Positions 5,629-12,215 of a DNA stretch of 17,644 nucleotides are shown piece after piece. Below the pieces are notes generated by a model. It made no database searches. It was not told the DNA's origin and saw only the letters and a list, made by a program, of their open reading frames with translations. The stretch is from positions 1 through 17,644 of the forward strand of contig JALWSW010000148.1 in NCBI GenBank assembly GCA_027080125.1, written 5' to 3'. The translations under genes were made by a program, and so were the position numbers. This DNA comes from Campylobacterales bacterium. GTDB lineage: Bacteria; Campylobacterota_A; Desulfurellia; JAADFJ01. The first letter of the stretch is position 1; each line of letters starts with the position of its first letter.

Positions 5629-8290
5629 TATTACCAATTTTAAAAATTTTAATTACATCGGCAAATGACTTTAAGTCGTTTTTTATTTCGTCCCATTTTT
5701 CTTGTTTAATATAAATAGGGGTATAGGTATATTTCTTTTGTCCTTTGTTTACATCGTTACACCATTGAGCAAGTCGTTTTATTTTACGCACATCGTCCAA
5801 ATCTTCGCGCCCTTTTGTTTCTACTATAAAAAAAGTGTTTTCATCTGTTTTTACAAAAAAATCAGGATAATACTCTCTGATATTTCCGTTTTCAGCTTGA
5901 TATTCAATTTTAAAGTTAATACCGCCTTCTCCCATTGTATTTTTAGCAAAAGCAATAACATCATTAAAACGATTCTCTAAAAAAGATGCAAATTCCAATT
6001 CAAAAGGATTATCCCCGATTATTTTATTAAACACCGATTTTTTCGGCAACAAAAAAGCTTGATTGGGTGCAACTTTGGATTTAGCTGTTTTAAGTGAGAT
6101 ATAATTTTTTATTTCTGCTGTTCCTTTGTCACTTACAGTGAGTTGGTCTATTGCTTTTTTAAAAGTGGATTTCAGAATTTCTTTTGTTTCAATTACCGAC
6201 AAATTCCGTAAAGTTTGCGGGTCGGATAGTTCCACTTCTTTTCCGAATAGTTTGTATTTAACAAAACTTTCAACTTTTGGATAAAGTATATTAAAACCAC
6301 TTATCAAACGGCTTTCTTTAAGAATGACGGAAGTAAAAAATGCGATAATATTTCTATAATCGGGGATTGTATCGTTAAGTATTGTTTTATGGGAAAAACC
6401 ACCCTCAATATCAGTGAAAATTATTTCTTTTAGTTCATTGTTTTTAAATTTTTTAAAAGTTGCAGTTTTAAATTTCAGATTGTTAACATCAATTAATTCA
6501 AGATTTTTAAATTCGCGATATATTCTTGGGCTTAATTGCGGAATGGGAATATCCAATTCATTAAGATTTTTATTTGGATTATCCTTGTCAACCTCAATAA
6601 TAACCGGTGTTTTCCCTTTTGAACCTTTACCCATCGGACTGTATTGAAATTCAACACCTTCTGTTTTAAGACTTTCGACAAATTCCAAAAATGCAGGTGT
6701 CCCTACAACTACAAGCTTTTCAGGCGTATCAAAACCAAACATTTTTCGCAAACCTCTACCGATAGCTTGTTCGGGCAAAATTTTAGAATCTGCTCTAAAA
6801 GGTCTCAATCCGACAATAGTCGTAACATTCCGCACATCCCAGCCTTCACGAAGCATCAAAACCGAAACAACAGCTTTGTAAGGTGAATTGTCTTTATCAA
6901 TTTCGTCGGCGGCTTTACGCAGTTTTTCCAGCTCTTCTTTATCTTTTTTGCTCGAAGCGCTTTCTTTTATTTCACCGGATTTATTTGTATGAATTGTTAA
7001 AACGGCATTTTTAAGTTTTGGATATGTGTTTTCTAAAAATTCAGCGGCTTTGTCTGCCTCTTTTGTGCTCATAGTCATAATAAACAAAATTGGCACTTTA
7101 TGACTTTTTAGTTCTTCATATTGTTTTTCCCATTCCAAATATCCCAAATGAATATAATCTCTGTATCTTTCTATAAAATCATTCGATTCTTTTTCTTGAA
7201 TTTTTTGTCTTGAAACTTCATCAGGCAAAACAGGCAATTTAACAACATTCTGTTTTATTGCTTCAACGAGCGGATAATCACAAATTGTTTGAACAAATAT
7301 TGCCCCGTTGTTATGTTTTGGCGTTGCTGAAAAATCAGTTTGCAACGAAATTCCTGTTCCGTTTTTAAATTTTAATTTGTTACTTATATCTTCAATGCTT
7401 TTGAACCAAGCCAAAGAGCTATCGTGAATGTGATGCGCTTCATCATTCAAAACAACCAAATCTTTAATTTTATCGCTTCTTAATATTTTCCCAAGGTCTA
7501 AACCTTTTGAAGTATCTGCATCCGGTTTTGGTTTTGCTCCAAGAAAAATATCTTCAAATGTTTGCTCTGGATTTTCATATAAAAAAACTCTGTGAATGTT
7601 TGTAAGAAAAATATTACCCGATTCTGTAATAGGTTTTAATGCGTCCTGAATATGCAAAGTAAGTTGAAAATCATTTTTCCAGTTTTTATCGTCAAAACCG
7701 TTATCGGGAATAAACGGTTCTTCAAAAAACATTTTCAGTCCGTCAAAATCTTTTCTTAAACGGTTAAGAACAATAATGTTGGGTGCAACAACCAAAAAGT
7801 TTTTTGATAAAGAGCTTTCAGGTTCATAAAGTTTATGAAAATAACTCCAAACAAGGGTTAAAGCCATCACTTTTGTTTTTCCTGCACCGGTTGCCATTTT
7901 AATCACATATCTTGTCCAATTTTCATCAAACATTCCCGTGCTTACTCGCCCTGACGAATCAAAACGCATTAATTCGTATTTATCTCGTGCTTTGGCTACC
8001 TCATAAAGGTAAATTATTGATTCAACGGCTTCTCTTTGCGAAAAGAAAAAACTAAATCTTTTTTGTCCGAGGAAATGTTCTTGATTAAACCAAAAGTTCA
8101 TTAATGATTTTGATGTTTCTGAAGCACCGTCATAATTATTATCCCGCCAATGGGCAACCGCTTTTCTTATTTTGTAAACCAGTGGCGGCAATAATTTTTC
8201 ATAAGCATTTTGAAACATATCCATTTGTTCTTGTGTCGGTGCCCATCTTTCATTGGGCTGCATTATTTTGAACGGGTCTGAAAATTTCAT
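5621..8290 (-). CDS. res: Type III restriction endonuclease (Res) subunit, helicase-nuclease
   Basis: This 889-residue protein is the ATP-dependent motor and nuclease of the type III system, which cuts DNA after two unmodified sites communicate. It contains superfamily 2 helicase motifs in order: Walker A ATGAGKT (133-139), DEAH (283-286), SATP (321-324), REGWDV (481-486) and the arginine-finger motif QAIGRGLR (508-515). Near the C-terminus a PD-(D/E)XK nuclease site is seen as YYPDFF (Asp 810) and VETKG (Glu 824, Lys 826). All key residues are present and the length suits the family. The ATG has a ribosome site AAAGGAAA about five bases upstream. It is the first gene of the res-rhuM'-mod operon, the reverse of the more usual mod-res order. 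Sampled lines have about a third or less GC, lower than the flanking metabolic genes, in keeping with acquisition by transfer. Confidence 0.93.
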   Translation of the reverse strand: MKFSDPFKIMQPNERWAPTQEQMDMFQNAYEKLLPPLVYKIRKAVAHWRDNNYDGASETSKSLMNFWFNQEHFLGQKRFSFFFSQREAVESIIYLYEVAKARDKYELMRFDSSGRVSTGMFDENWTRYVIKMATGAGKTKVMALTLVWSYFHKLYEPESSLSKNFLVVAPNIIVLNRLRKDFDGLKMFFEEPFIPDNGFDDKNWKNDFQLTLHIQDALKPITESGNIFLTNIHRVFLYENPEQTFEDIFLGAKPKPDADTSKGLDLGKILRSDKIKDLVVLNDEAHHIHDSSLAWFKSIEDISNKLKFKNGTGISLQTDFSATPKHNNGAIFVQTICDYPLVEAIKQNVVKLPVLPDEVSRQKIQEKESNDFIERYRDYIHLGYLEWEKQYEELKSHKVPILFIMTMSTKEADKAAEFLENTYPKLKNAVLTIHTNKSGEIKESASSKKDKEELEKLRKAADEIDKDNSPYKAVVSVLMLREGWDVRNVTTIVGLRPFRADSKILPEQAIGRGLRKMFGFDTPEKLVVVGTPAFLEFVESLKTEGVEFQYSPMGKGSKGKTPVIIEVDKDNPNKNLNELDIPIPQLSPRIYREFKNLELIDVNNLKFKTATFKKFKNNELKEIIFTDIEGGFSHKTILNDTIPDYRNIIAFFTSVILKESRLISGFNILYPKVESFVKYKLFGKEVELSDPQTLRNLSVIETKEILKSTFKKAIDQLTVSDKGTAEIKNYISLKTAKSKVAPNQAFLLPKKSVFNKIIGDNPFELEFASFLENRFNDVIAFAKNTMGEGGINFKIEYQAENGNIREYYPDFFVKTDENTFFIVETKGREDLDDVRKIKRLAQWCNDVNKGQKKYTYTPIYIKQEKWDEIKNDLKSFADVIKIFKIGNNG

Positions 8291-8430
8291 ATTATTTCCT
8301 TTTTTCTTTATGCTTTATCGTTAATCTGCAGACAAGAAATAATGCCCTTGTATCCTATCTTTATGCAACAGTACAAAGTCATTTTAATTGGAAATTTGTT
8401 GAAAAACAAGAATCGAATCAAACACTGAAA

Positions 8431-8461
8431 ATTATACGGATAGCTTATTATGTTATGTTAA
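8431..8461 (-). promoter_or_regulatory. Tentative promoter for the res operon
   Basis: On the minus strand a perfect TATAAT (8431-8436) is preceded after 19 bases by TTAACA (8456-8461), five of six matches to the -35. The spacing is long and the position would give res a leader of about 135 bases, so this is a weak call, but I see nothing better in the gap. Confidence 0.3.
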
Positions 8462-8474
8462 CAAAATAATCTGC

Positions 8475-8546
8475 TTGCAGCTATGGAAAAATGCTGCAAC
8501 ATCATCAAATATTTATCTATCCTATAACCATAATTGATAAATATTT
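8475..8546. repeat. Two perfect inverted repeats upstream of res
   Basis: TTGCAGC (8475-8481) pairs perfectly with GCTGCAA (8493-8499) across an 11-base loop. AAATATTTATC (8507-8517) pairs perfectly with GATAAATATTT (8536-8546) across 18 bases. Neither has a T-run typical of a terminator. They may be operators, transcript hairpins or traces of the island boundary; the sequence alone does not decide. Confidence 0.6.
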
Positions 8547-8553
8547 AAACGGC

Positions 8554-8588
8554 AAAGGGGAATTTAGCTTTGCCAAATTCCCCTTTTT
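8554..8588. terminator. Likely bidirectional terminator hairpin downstream of the glutaredoxin gene
   Basis: AAAGGGGAATTT (8554-8565) pairs with AAATTCCCCTTT (8575-8586) over 12 perfect pairs with a nine-base loop. On the plus strand the stem ends in five Ts; on the minus strand, the direction of the glutaredoxin gene that stops at 8605, the stem ends in three Ts. A second stem, GGCAAAG (8551-8557) with CTTTGCC (8568-8574), uses part of the same bases, so the two pairings exclude each other. Confidence 0.7.
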
Positions 8589-8604
8589 ATCAAATTATCT
8601 GTAA

Positions 8605-8844
8605 TCAGCTTGCCAAAAGCCTGTCTATTTTGGCTCTGTCAAAGCCTACAACCGGTCTTGAACCGATCAGGATAACCGGAACCCCCGATTGTCCTGAAAT
8701 TCTTACCATATCGTTTGCAGCATTCTGGTCTCTTGAAACATCAATCTTTTTGAATTTGACATTCTTTTCCCGCAAATATTGCTCCGCTCTCTTGCACCAA
8801 GGGCAAGTCGGCGTTGAAAACAATACAACCCTTTTTCCACTCAT
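8605..8844 (-). CDS. Glutaredoxin-family thiol-disulfide oxidoreductase
   Basis: This 79-residue protein is a small cytoplasmic glutaredoxin-like or NrdH-like redox protein that would reduce protein disulfides through a CPWC active site (Cys 14 and Cys 17). The beta strand KRVVLFSTPTCPWC, the GVPVILIG segment with the conserved cis-proline, and the terminal helix fit the fold, and the length is typical. I chose the ATG at 8844 because GGAGG lies five bases before it; an in-frame ATG at 8856 overlaps that ribosome site and is unlikely. CPWC is found in both NrdH-type and glutaredoxin-type proteins, so the electron donor (thioredoxin reductase or glutathione) cannot be told. It is transcribed alone, divergent from the DUF167 gene, and ends in a clear hairpin. 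Confidence 0.9.
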   Translation of the reverse strand: MSGKRVVLFSTPTCPWCKRAEQYLREKNVKFKKIDVSRDQNAANDMVRISGQSGVPVILIGSRPVVGFDRAKIDRLLAS

Positions 8845-8883
8845 TTTTTCCTCCATTCTATTTATAGCTGCTTTAATATAGAG

Positions 8884-8914
8884 AGTATAATAATATCAAG
8901 ATGAAGATTTTCAA
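8884..8914 (-). promoter_or_regulatory. Tentative promoter for the glutaredoxin gene
   Basis: On the minus strand TATACT (8884-8889) lies 19 bases after TTGAAA (8909-8914). Each box has five of six consensus matches but the spacing is longer than ideal. The expected leader is about 35 bases, which suits the ribosome site before 8844. Confidence 0.35.
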
Positions 8915-8945
8915 GTGATTAAAACTGTCAAACGAGTAACCAATA

Positions 8946-8971
8946 TTGACATTCAAATCTTAAATTATAAT
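8946..8971 (+). promoter_or_regulatory. Promoter-like boxes directly before the DUF167 gene
   Basis: TTGACA (8946-8951) and TATAAT (8966-8971) are both perfect boxes, but only 14 bases apart. With the alternative -10 AATATT (8969-8974) the spacing is the ideal 17. The start codon is at 8981, nine bases after the TATAAT, so a transcript from here would have almost no leader. Confidence 0.5.
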
Positions 8972-8980
8972 ATTTTTCAG

Positions 8981-9268
8981 ATGAGCAACAAACAAGGCAA
9001 AGACGCTGCGGTTAGATTTGCCGTTCGCGTGAAAGCCAACGCAAAAAAGATTGCTATTGAAAAGGAAAACGGAAATATTAAAATATCGCTTACCGCATCC
9101 CCGCATAAGGGGCTTGCAAATCGCCAGCTCATTGAAATAATCTCAAAAGAGCTTAAAATTGCTAAAAGCTGTATAAATGTTGTAAAAGGCTTGAAAAGTC
9201 ATAATAAACTGATAGAAATAAGAGATATTGATTTGGAAAAGATAAATAATTGGATGGAGGGAATCTGA
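8981..9268 (+). CDS. DUF167 (YggU-family) protein
   Basis: This 95-residue protein belongs to the small DUF167/YggU family of unknown function. The N-terminal strand AVRVKANAKK, the central SPHKGLANRQLIEIISKEL and KGLKSHNKLIEI fit the family pattern of P-x-x-G-x-AN and G-x-x-S-x-x-K. I chose the ATG at 8981 because the family begins close to this strand; an in-frame upstream ATG at 8915 would lie upstream of the promoter boxes and adds residues unlike the family. No Shine-Dalgarno sequence precedes it. Its TGA overlaps the ATG of the next gene by one base (TGATG), so the two are coupled. It opens a run of small genes ahead of ndk. Confidence 0.8.
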   Translation: MSNKQGKDAAVRFAVRVKANAKKIAIEKENGNIKISLTASPHKGLANRQLIEIISKELKIAKSCINVVKGLKSHNKLIEIRDIDLEKINNWMEGI

Positions 9269-9543
9269 TGCCTATATACAAGTATGGATGTGAAAGCTGC
9301 GGATACGAATTTGAAGAGCTGCAGAAAATCAGCGATAAACCGATAGAGAAATGTCCAAAATGCTCCGGCAAGGTAAGAAAGAAGGTTACGCACTCCTCTT
9401 TTATACTGAAGGGAAGCGGGTGGTATGCAACCGATTATGCAAACAACTCAACAAATCTTAATGACAAAAACAAGGCTCCTAAATGCGCATGCAGTGCAAA
9501 GAAAGATGATTCTGCCAAAGGCAAAGACGGGAAGGCGGCGTAA
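9268..9543 (+). CDS. FmdB-family zinc ribbon protein
   Basis: This 91-residue protein starts MPIYKYGC and has two CxxC knuckles, Cys 8/Cys 11 and Cys 29/Cys 32, of the FmdB/CxxC regulatory family zinc ribbon. The segment SSFILKGSGWYATDY is typical of this family's bacterial members. The rest is a low-complexity tail rich in Lys, Asp and Ala with two more cysteines (CAC). The family is named after a putative regulator of formamidase in Methylophilus, but the cellular role is not established. GGAGGG five to ten bases upstream supports the ATG at 9268, which overlaps the DUF167 stop. The stop codon is followed at once by the ndk start. Confidence 0.88.
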   Translation: MPIYKYGCESCGYEFEELQKISDKPIEKCPKCSGKVRKKVTHSSFILKGSGWYATDYANNSTNLNDKNKAPKCACSAKKDDSAKGKDGKAA

Positions 9544-9957
9544 ATGGAAAAAACACTCGGAATTGTTAAGCCTGATGCGGTAAAAGCCGGCAGGAGCGGA
9601 AAAATAATTGATATTATAGAAAATGCAGGATTAAAGATTATTGCTATGAAGAAAATCTCTCTTTCAAAGGAACAGGCAAAACAGTTCTACGAGGTTCACA
9701 AGGATAAACCGTTTTATGAAAGCCTAACCGAGTTTATGTCAAGCGGGAAGATTATAGTTATGGCTATAGAAGGTGAAAATGCAATAGCAAAATACAGACA
9801 GATTATGGGTGCAACCGATCCTGCAAAGGCAGAAAAAGGCACAATAAGAAATCTTTATGGCACAAATATTGAACATAACGCTGTTCACGGCTCTGATGCA
9901 CCTGAAACTGCAAAAGAGGAATTGGCATTTTTCTTTTCAAAGTATGAACTACTTTAA
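9544..9957 (+). CDS. ndk: Nucleoside diphosphate kinase
   Basis: This 137-residue enzyme transfers the gamma phosphate between nucleoside triphosphates and diphosphates through a phosphohistidine. The family signature NAVHGSDAPE is present with the catalytic His at 115. KPDAV near the start (9-13), the GATDP loop (89-93) and RNLYGTNIEHNAVHGSD are also as expected. Length is normal for the bacterial enzyme. It begins on the base after the FmdB stop codon, with GAAGG in the end of that gene as its ribosome site. A separate promoter follows the gene, so ndk probably ends one transcription unit while some readthrough into rpmF is possible. Confidence 0.97.
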   Translation: MEKTLGIVKPDAVKAGRSGKIIDIIENAGLKIIAMKKISLSKEQAKQFYEVHKDKPFYESLTEFMSSGKIIVMAIEGENAIAKYRQIMGATDPAKAEKGTIRNLYGTNIEHNAVHGSDAPETAKEELAFFFSKYELL

Positions 9958-9995
9958 AACAGATCTGATTTGCAGTAGAGAAAAAATATTTCCTC

Positions 9996-10023
9996 TTGAC
10001 AAAAGATTTTTTCTGTGTATCAA
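9996..10023 (+). promoter_or_regulatory. Promoter for the rpmF-plsX-fab operon
   Basis: A perfect -35 TTGACA (9996-10001) is followed after 16 bases by TATCAA (10018-10023), four of six matches. Transcription should start near 10030, about 30 bases before the rpmF start. I see no terminator between ndk and this site. Confidence 0.6.
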
Positions 10024-10058
10024 TTCGTGGTTACTGAAACTTAAAAAAAGAGGTTAAA

Positions 10059-10238
10059 ATGGCTTTACCAAAAAGACGTCATTACAAGGCTAGATCCAAA
10101 AAGAGAAGGGCAAACTGGAAGGTGGCTGCCCCAAACATCGTGGCTTGCCACAACTGTCATGAACCAAAGCTTGCCCATCATGTATGCCCAAGCTGCGGCT
10201 ACTACAAAAACGAAAAGGTCATCGAGGTTTCTCCGTAG
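10059..10238 (+). CDS. rpmF: Large-subunit ribosomal protein bL32
   Basis: This 59-residue basic protein is bL32 of the 50S subunit. It begins MALPKRRHYKARSKKRRANW, typical of L32, and holds a four-cysteine zinc ribbon, Cys 30, Cys 33, Cys 43 and Cys 46, ending in the usual CGYY. It is therefore the zinc-binding (C+) form. An AGAGG ribosome site lies about six bases before the ATG. The placement directly ahead of plsX and fatty acid genes is conserved in many bacteria and ties membrane synthesis to ribosome production. Its stop codon TAG shares its last base with the GTG start of plsX. Confidence 0.96.
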   Translation: MALPKRRHYKARSKKRRANWKVAAPNIVACHNCHEPKLAHHVCPSCGYYKNEKVIEVSP

Positions 10239-11251
10239 TGTGGATTGCCGTTGATGCTATGGGGGGCGACAAGGCTCCCGGAGAGGTTGTTCTGGGTGCA
10301 GTGGAAGCGGTCAGGGAATTCAAAAACAATATTCTACTGGTTGGAAAAAAGAAACAGGTTCTGAAGGAACTCGAAAGATATCAATATCCATCAGAAAGAA
10401 TAGAGGTTGTTGATGCTGAGAGTGTCGTTTCTATGGACGACCATCCTACCGTCGTATTCAAATCCAAAAGATTAAGCTCAATCGCAAAATGTGTTGAACT
10501 TGTAAAAAATAAGGTTGCTTCGGCTTTCGTATCTGCAGGTAACTCCGGAGCCGTTATGGCAGCCTCGGTAATGCATCTGAAACGTTTGGATGGGGTTGCG
10601 CGACCTGCAATAGGCGCCATTCTCCCAACAAAAAAAAATCCTGTCGTGGTTGTGGATGCAGGTGCAAATGTTGACTGCAAGCCAGGGTATCTTCTTCAGT
10701 TTGGAATTATGGGCACAGCTTATATGAAAAATGCCCTGAAGGTAATCAACCCGAAGGTCGGGCTTTTAAGCAACGGCGAAGAAGCCGGAAAAGGAAACGA
10801 GCTTACCCGCAAGGCATTTGATCTGCTTGCAAAATCTGACTTAAACTTTATCGGAAATGTTGAGGGAAGAGAGGTTTTTCAGGGTAAATGCGACGTTCTT
10901 GTATGCGACGGATTTTCAGGCAATATTCTTTTAAAATCGAGCGAAGGAGCTGCGGAGGCAATCGGTTATTTCCTCAAAAAGGAAATGACAAGAAGCCTTT
11001 GGTATAAAATAGGATATCTGTTTAACAAACCCGCTTTTAAGCGTCTTAAAACCAAAATAGGATATGAATATTTCGGAGGCGCACCGCTTCTTGGCATCAA
11101 AGGAATAGGTATAATAGGTCACGGGCGCAGCAAAGCCGAGGCGGTAAAAAATTCCATAAGGGTCGCTGCGGAACTGATAAAAAACCGAATGAACACACTC
11201 ATCGAAACAGAGATACAAAAATATATGCTCAAGGGACAATCTGGTGTATAA
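10238..11251 (+). CDS. plsX: Phosphate acyltransferase PlsX
   Basis: This 337-residue enzyme converts acyl-ACP and phosphate to acyl-phosphate, the acyl donor for PlsY in the first step of phospholipid synthesis. It is a peripheral protein of the inner face of the membrane. The N-terminal WIAVDAMGGDKAP, SAGNSGAVMAAS (99-110), VVVDAGAN and VCDGFSGN are PlsX signatures. I chose the GTG at 10238, which overlaps the last base of the rpmF stop, because it places DAMGGD at residues 6-11 as in the family and GAGG lies about ten bases before it. An ATG further upstream would read through the zinc-ribbon region of rpmF in another frame. The end overlaps fabH by eight bases. Confidence 0.95.
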   Translation: MWIAVDAMGGDKAPGEVVLGAVEAVREFKNNILLVGKKKQVLKELERYQYPSERIEVVDAESVVSMDDHPTVVFKSKRLSSIAKCVELVKNKVASAFVSAGNSGAVMAASVMHLKRLDGVARPAIGAILPTKKNPVVVVDAGANVDCKPGYLLQFGIMGTAYMKNALKVINPKVGLLSNGEEAGKGNELTRKAFDLLAKSDLNFIGNVEGREVFQGKCDVLVCDGFSGNILLKSSEGAAEAIGYFLKKEMTRSLWYKIGYLFNKPAFKRLKTKIGYEYFGGAPLLGIKGIGIIGHGRSKAEAVKNSIRVAAELIKNRMNTLIETEIQKYMLKGQSGV

Positions 11252-12215
11252 AGCCAGAATCATAGCTACCGGCGGCTATCTTCCGGAACGCATCTTAACA
11301 AACCATGATCTTGAAAAGATGATGGACACCTCCGATGAATGGATACAGAAGCGAACCGGAATAAAAGAACGCCATATTGCCGCTGATAATCAGGTTACCT
11401 CCGATCTTGCATGCGAGGCAAGCAAGCAAGCATTAAAAAGAGCCGGAATTACAGCAGATAAACTTGATATGATAATTGTAGGCACCTGCACACCTGATAT
11501 GACGCTTCCGGCTGTGGCTTTGCATCTTCAAAGAAAACTCGGAGCAGGCAAAGCAGGATGTGCGGCAGTCGATATGAATGCGGCATGCTCGGGTTTCCTT
11601 TATTCAATGGCAACAGCAAACGCATATATAAAATCCGGTATGGCAAAAAATATACTCGTTGTAGGCGTTGAAACACTTTCAAGAATCGTAAATTGGGATG
11701 ATAGAAGCACGGCTGTGATATTCGGCGACGGAGCCGGAGCGGCCATACTCACCCAAGATAGCGGAAAGCGTGGCATTATAGCCTCAGAACTTCATGCCGA
11801 CGGGGATTATGCCTACCTTATGATTGCTCCTGGAAACGGAACTTTTCATGCCCCTACCGGTAACTATACGAAAATACATATGGAAGGGCATGATACATTC
11901 AAAATTGCTGTAAGACATCTTGAGAACGTCAGCAGGTCTGTTCTTGAAAAAGCAGGAGTAAAGCCGGAAGAGATAGATGTTGTGGTGCCTCATCAGGCAA
12001 ATGTGAGAATTATCGGATCGGTTGCAAAACGATTGGATATACCTATGGAAAAATGTATTCTGACTATAGATCATCACGGCAATACTGCCGGTGCTTCAAT
12101 ACCGCTTGCGCTAAACGAAGCGGTGGAAAACGGCAGAATAACCGATGGAGACATGATACTTTTTAATGCCTTTGGGGCAAGTATAACCTGGGGCTCTATG
12201 TTGGTGAGATGGTGA
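11244..12215 (+). CDS. fabH: 3-oxoacyl-ACP synthase III (FabH)
   Basis: This 323-residue condensing enzyme joins an acyl-CoA starter, usually acetyl-CoA, to malonyl-ACP and so begins each fatty acid. The Cys-His-Asn triad is visible: NAACSG (Cys 115), VPHQAN (His 250) and DHHGNTAGAS (Asn 280). The N-terminal TGGYLPE and DEWIQKRTGIKER are typical. The start is GTG at 11244, eight bases inside plsX, with AAGGGA eight bases before it. ATP-citrate lyase in the same window makes the acetyl-CoA that FabH would use, though the two are not in one operon. Its stop overlaps the fabK start by seven bases. Whether it takes straight or branched starters cannot be told by eye. Confidence 0.97.
   Translation: MYKARIIATGGYLPERILTNHDLEKMMDTSDEWIQKRTGIKERHIAADNQVTSDLACEASKQALKRAGITADKLDMIIVGTCTPDMTLPAVALHLQRKLGAGKAGCAAVDMNAACSGFLYSMATANAYIKSGMAKNILVVGVETLSRIVNWDDRSTAVIFGDGAGAAILTQDSGKRGIIASELHADGDYAYLMIAPGNGTFHAPTGNYTKIHMEGHDTFKIAVRHLENVSRSVLEKAGVKPEEIDVVVPHQANVRIIGSVAKRLDIPMEKCILTIDHHGNTAGASIPLALNEAVENGRITDGDMILFNAFGASITWGSMLVRW

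Larger units (their letters stand above)
8291..8604. other. Intergenic region between res start and glutaredoxin end
   Basis: This 314-base AT-rich gap holds the res leader and tentative promoter, two perfect inverted repeats and the glutaredoxin terminator. I see no gene in it: reading frames are short and without ribosome sites. It is the right-hand edge of the restriction island. I compared it by eye with the left edge (2795-3123) and found no convincing direct repeats that would mark a target-site duplication. Confidence 0.6.

Noticed and set aside
8845..8856. Upstream ATG at 8856 as the glutaredoxin start
   Set aside because: The ATG is part of the ATGGAGG sequence that forms the ribosome site for the ATG at 8844, which also gives the usual N-terminus.
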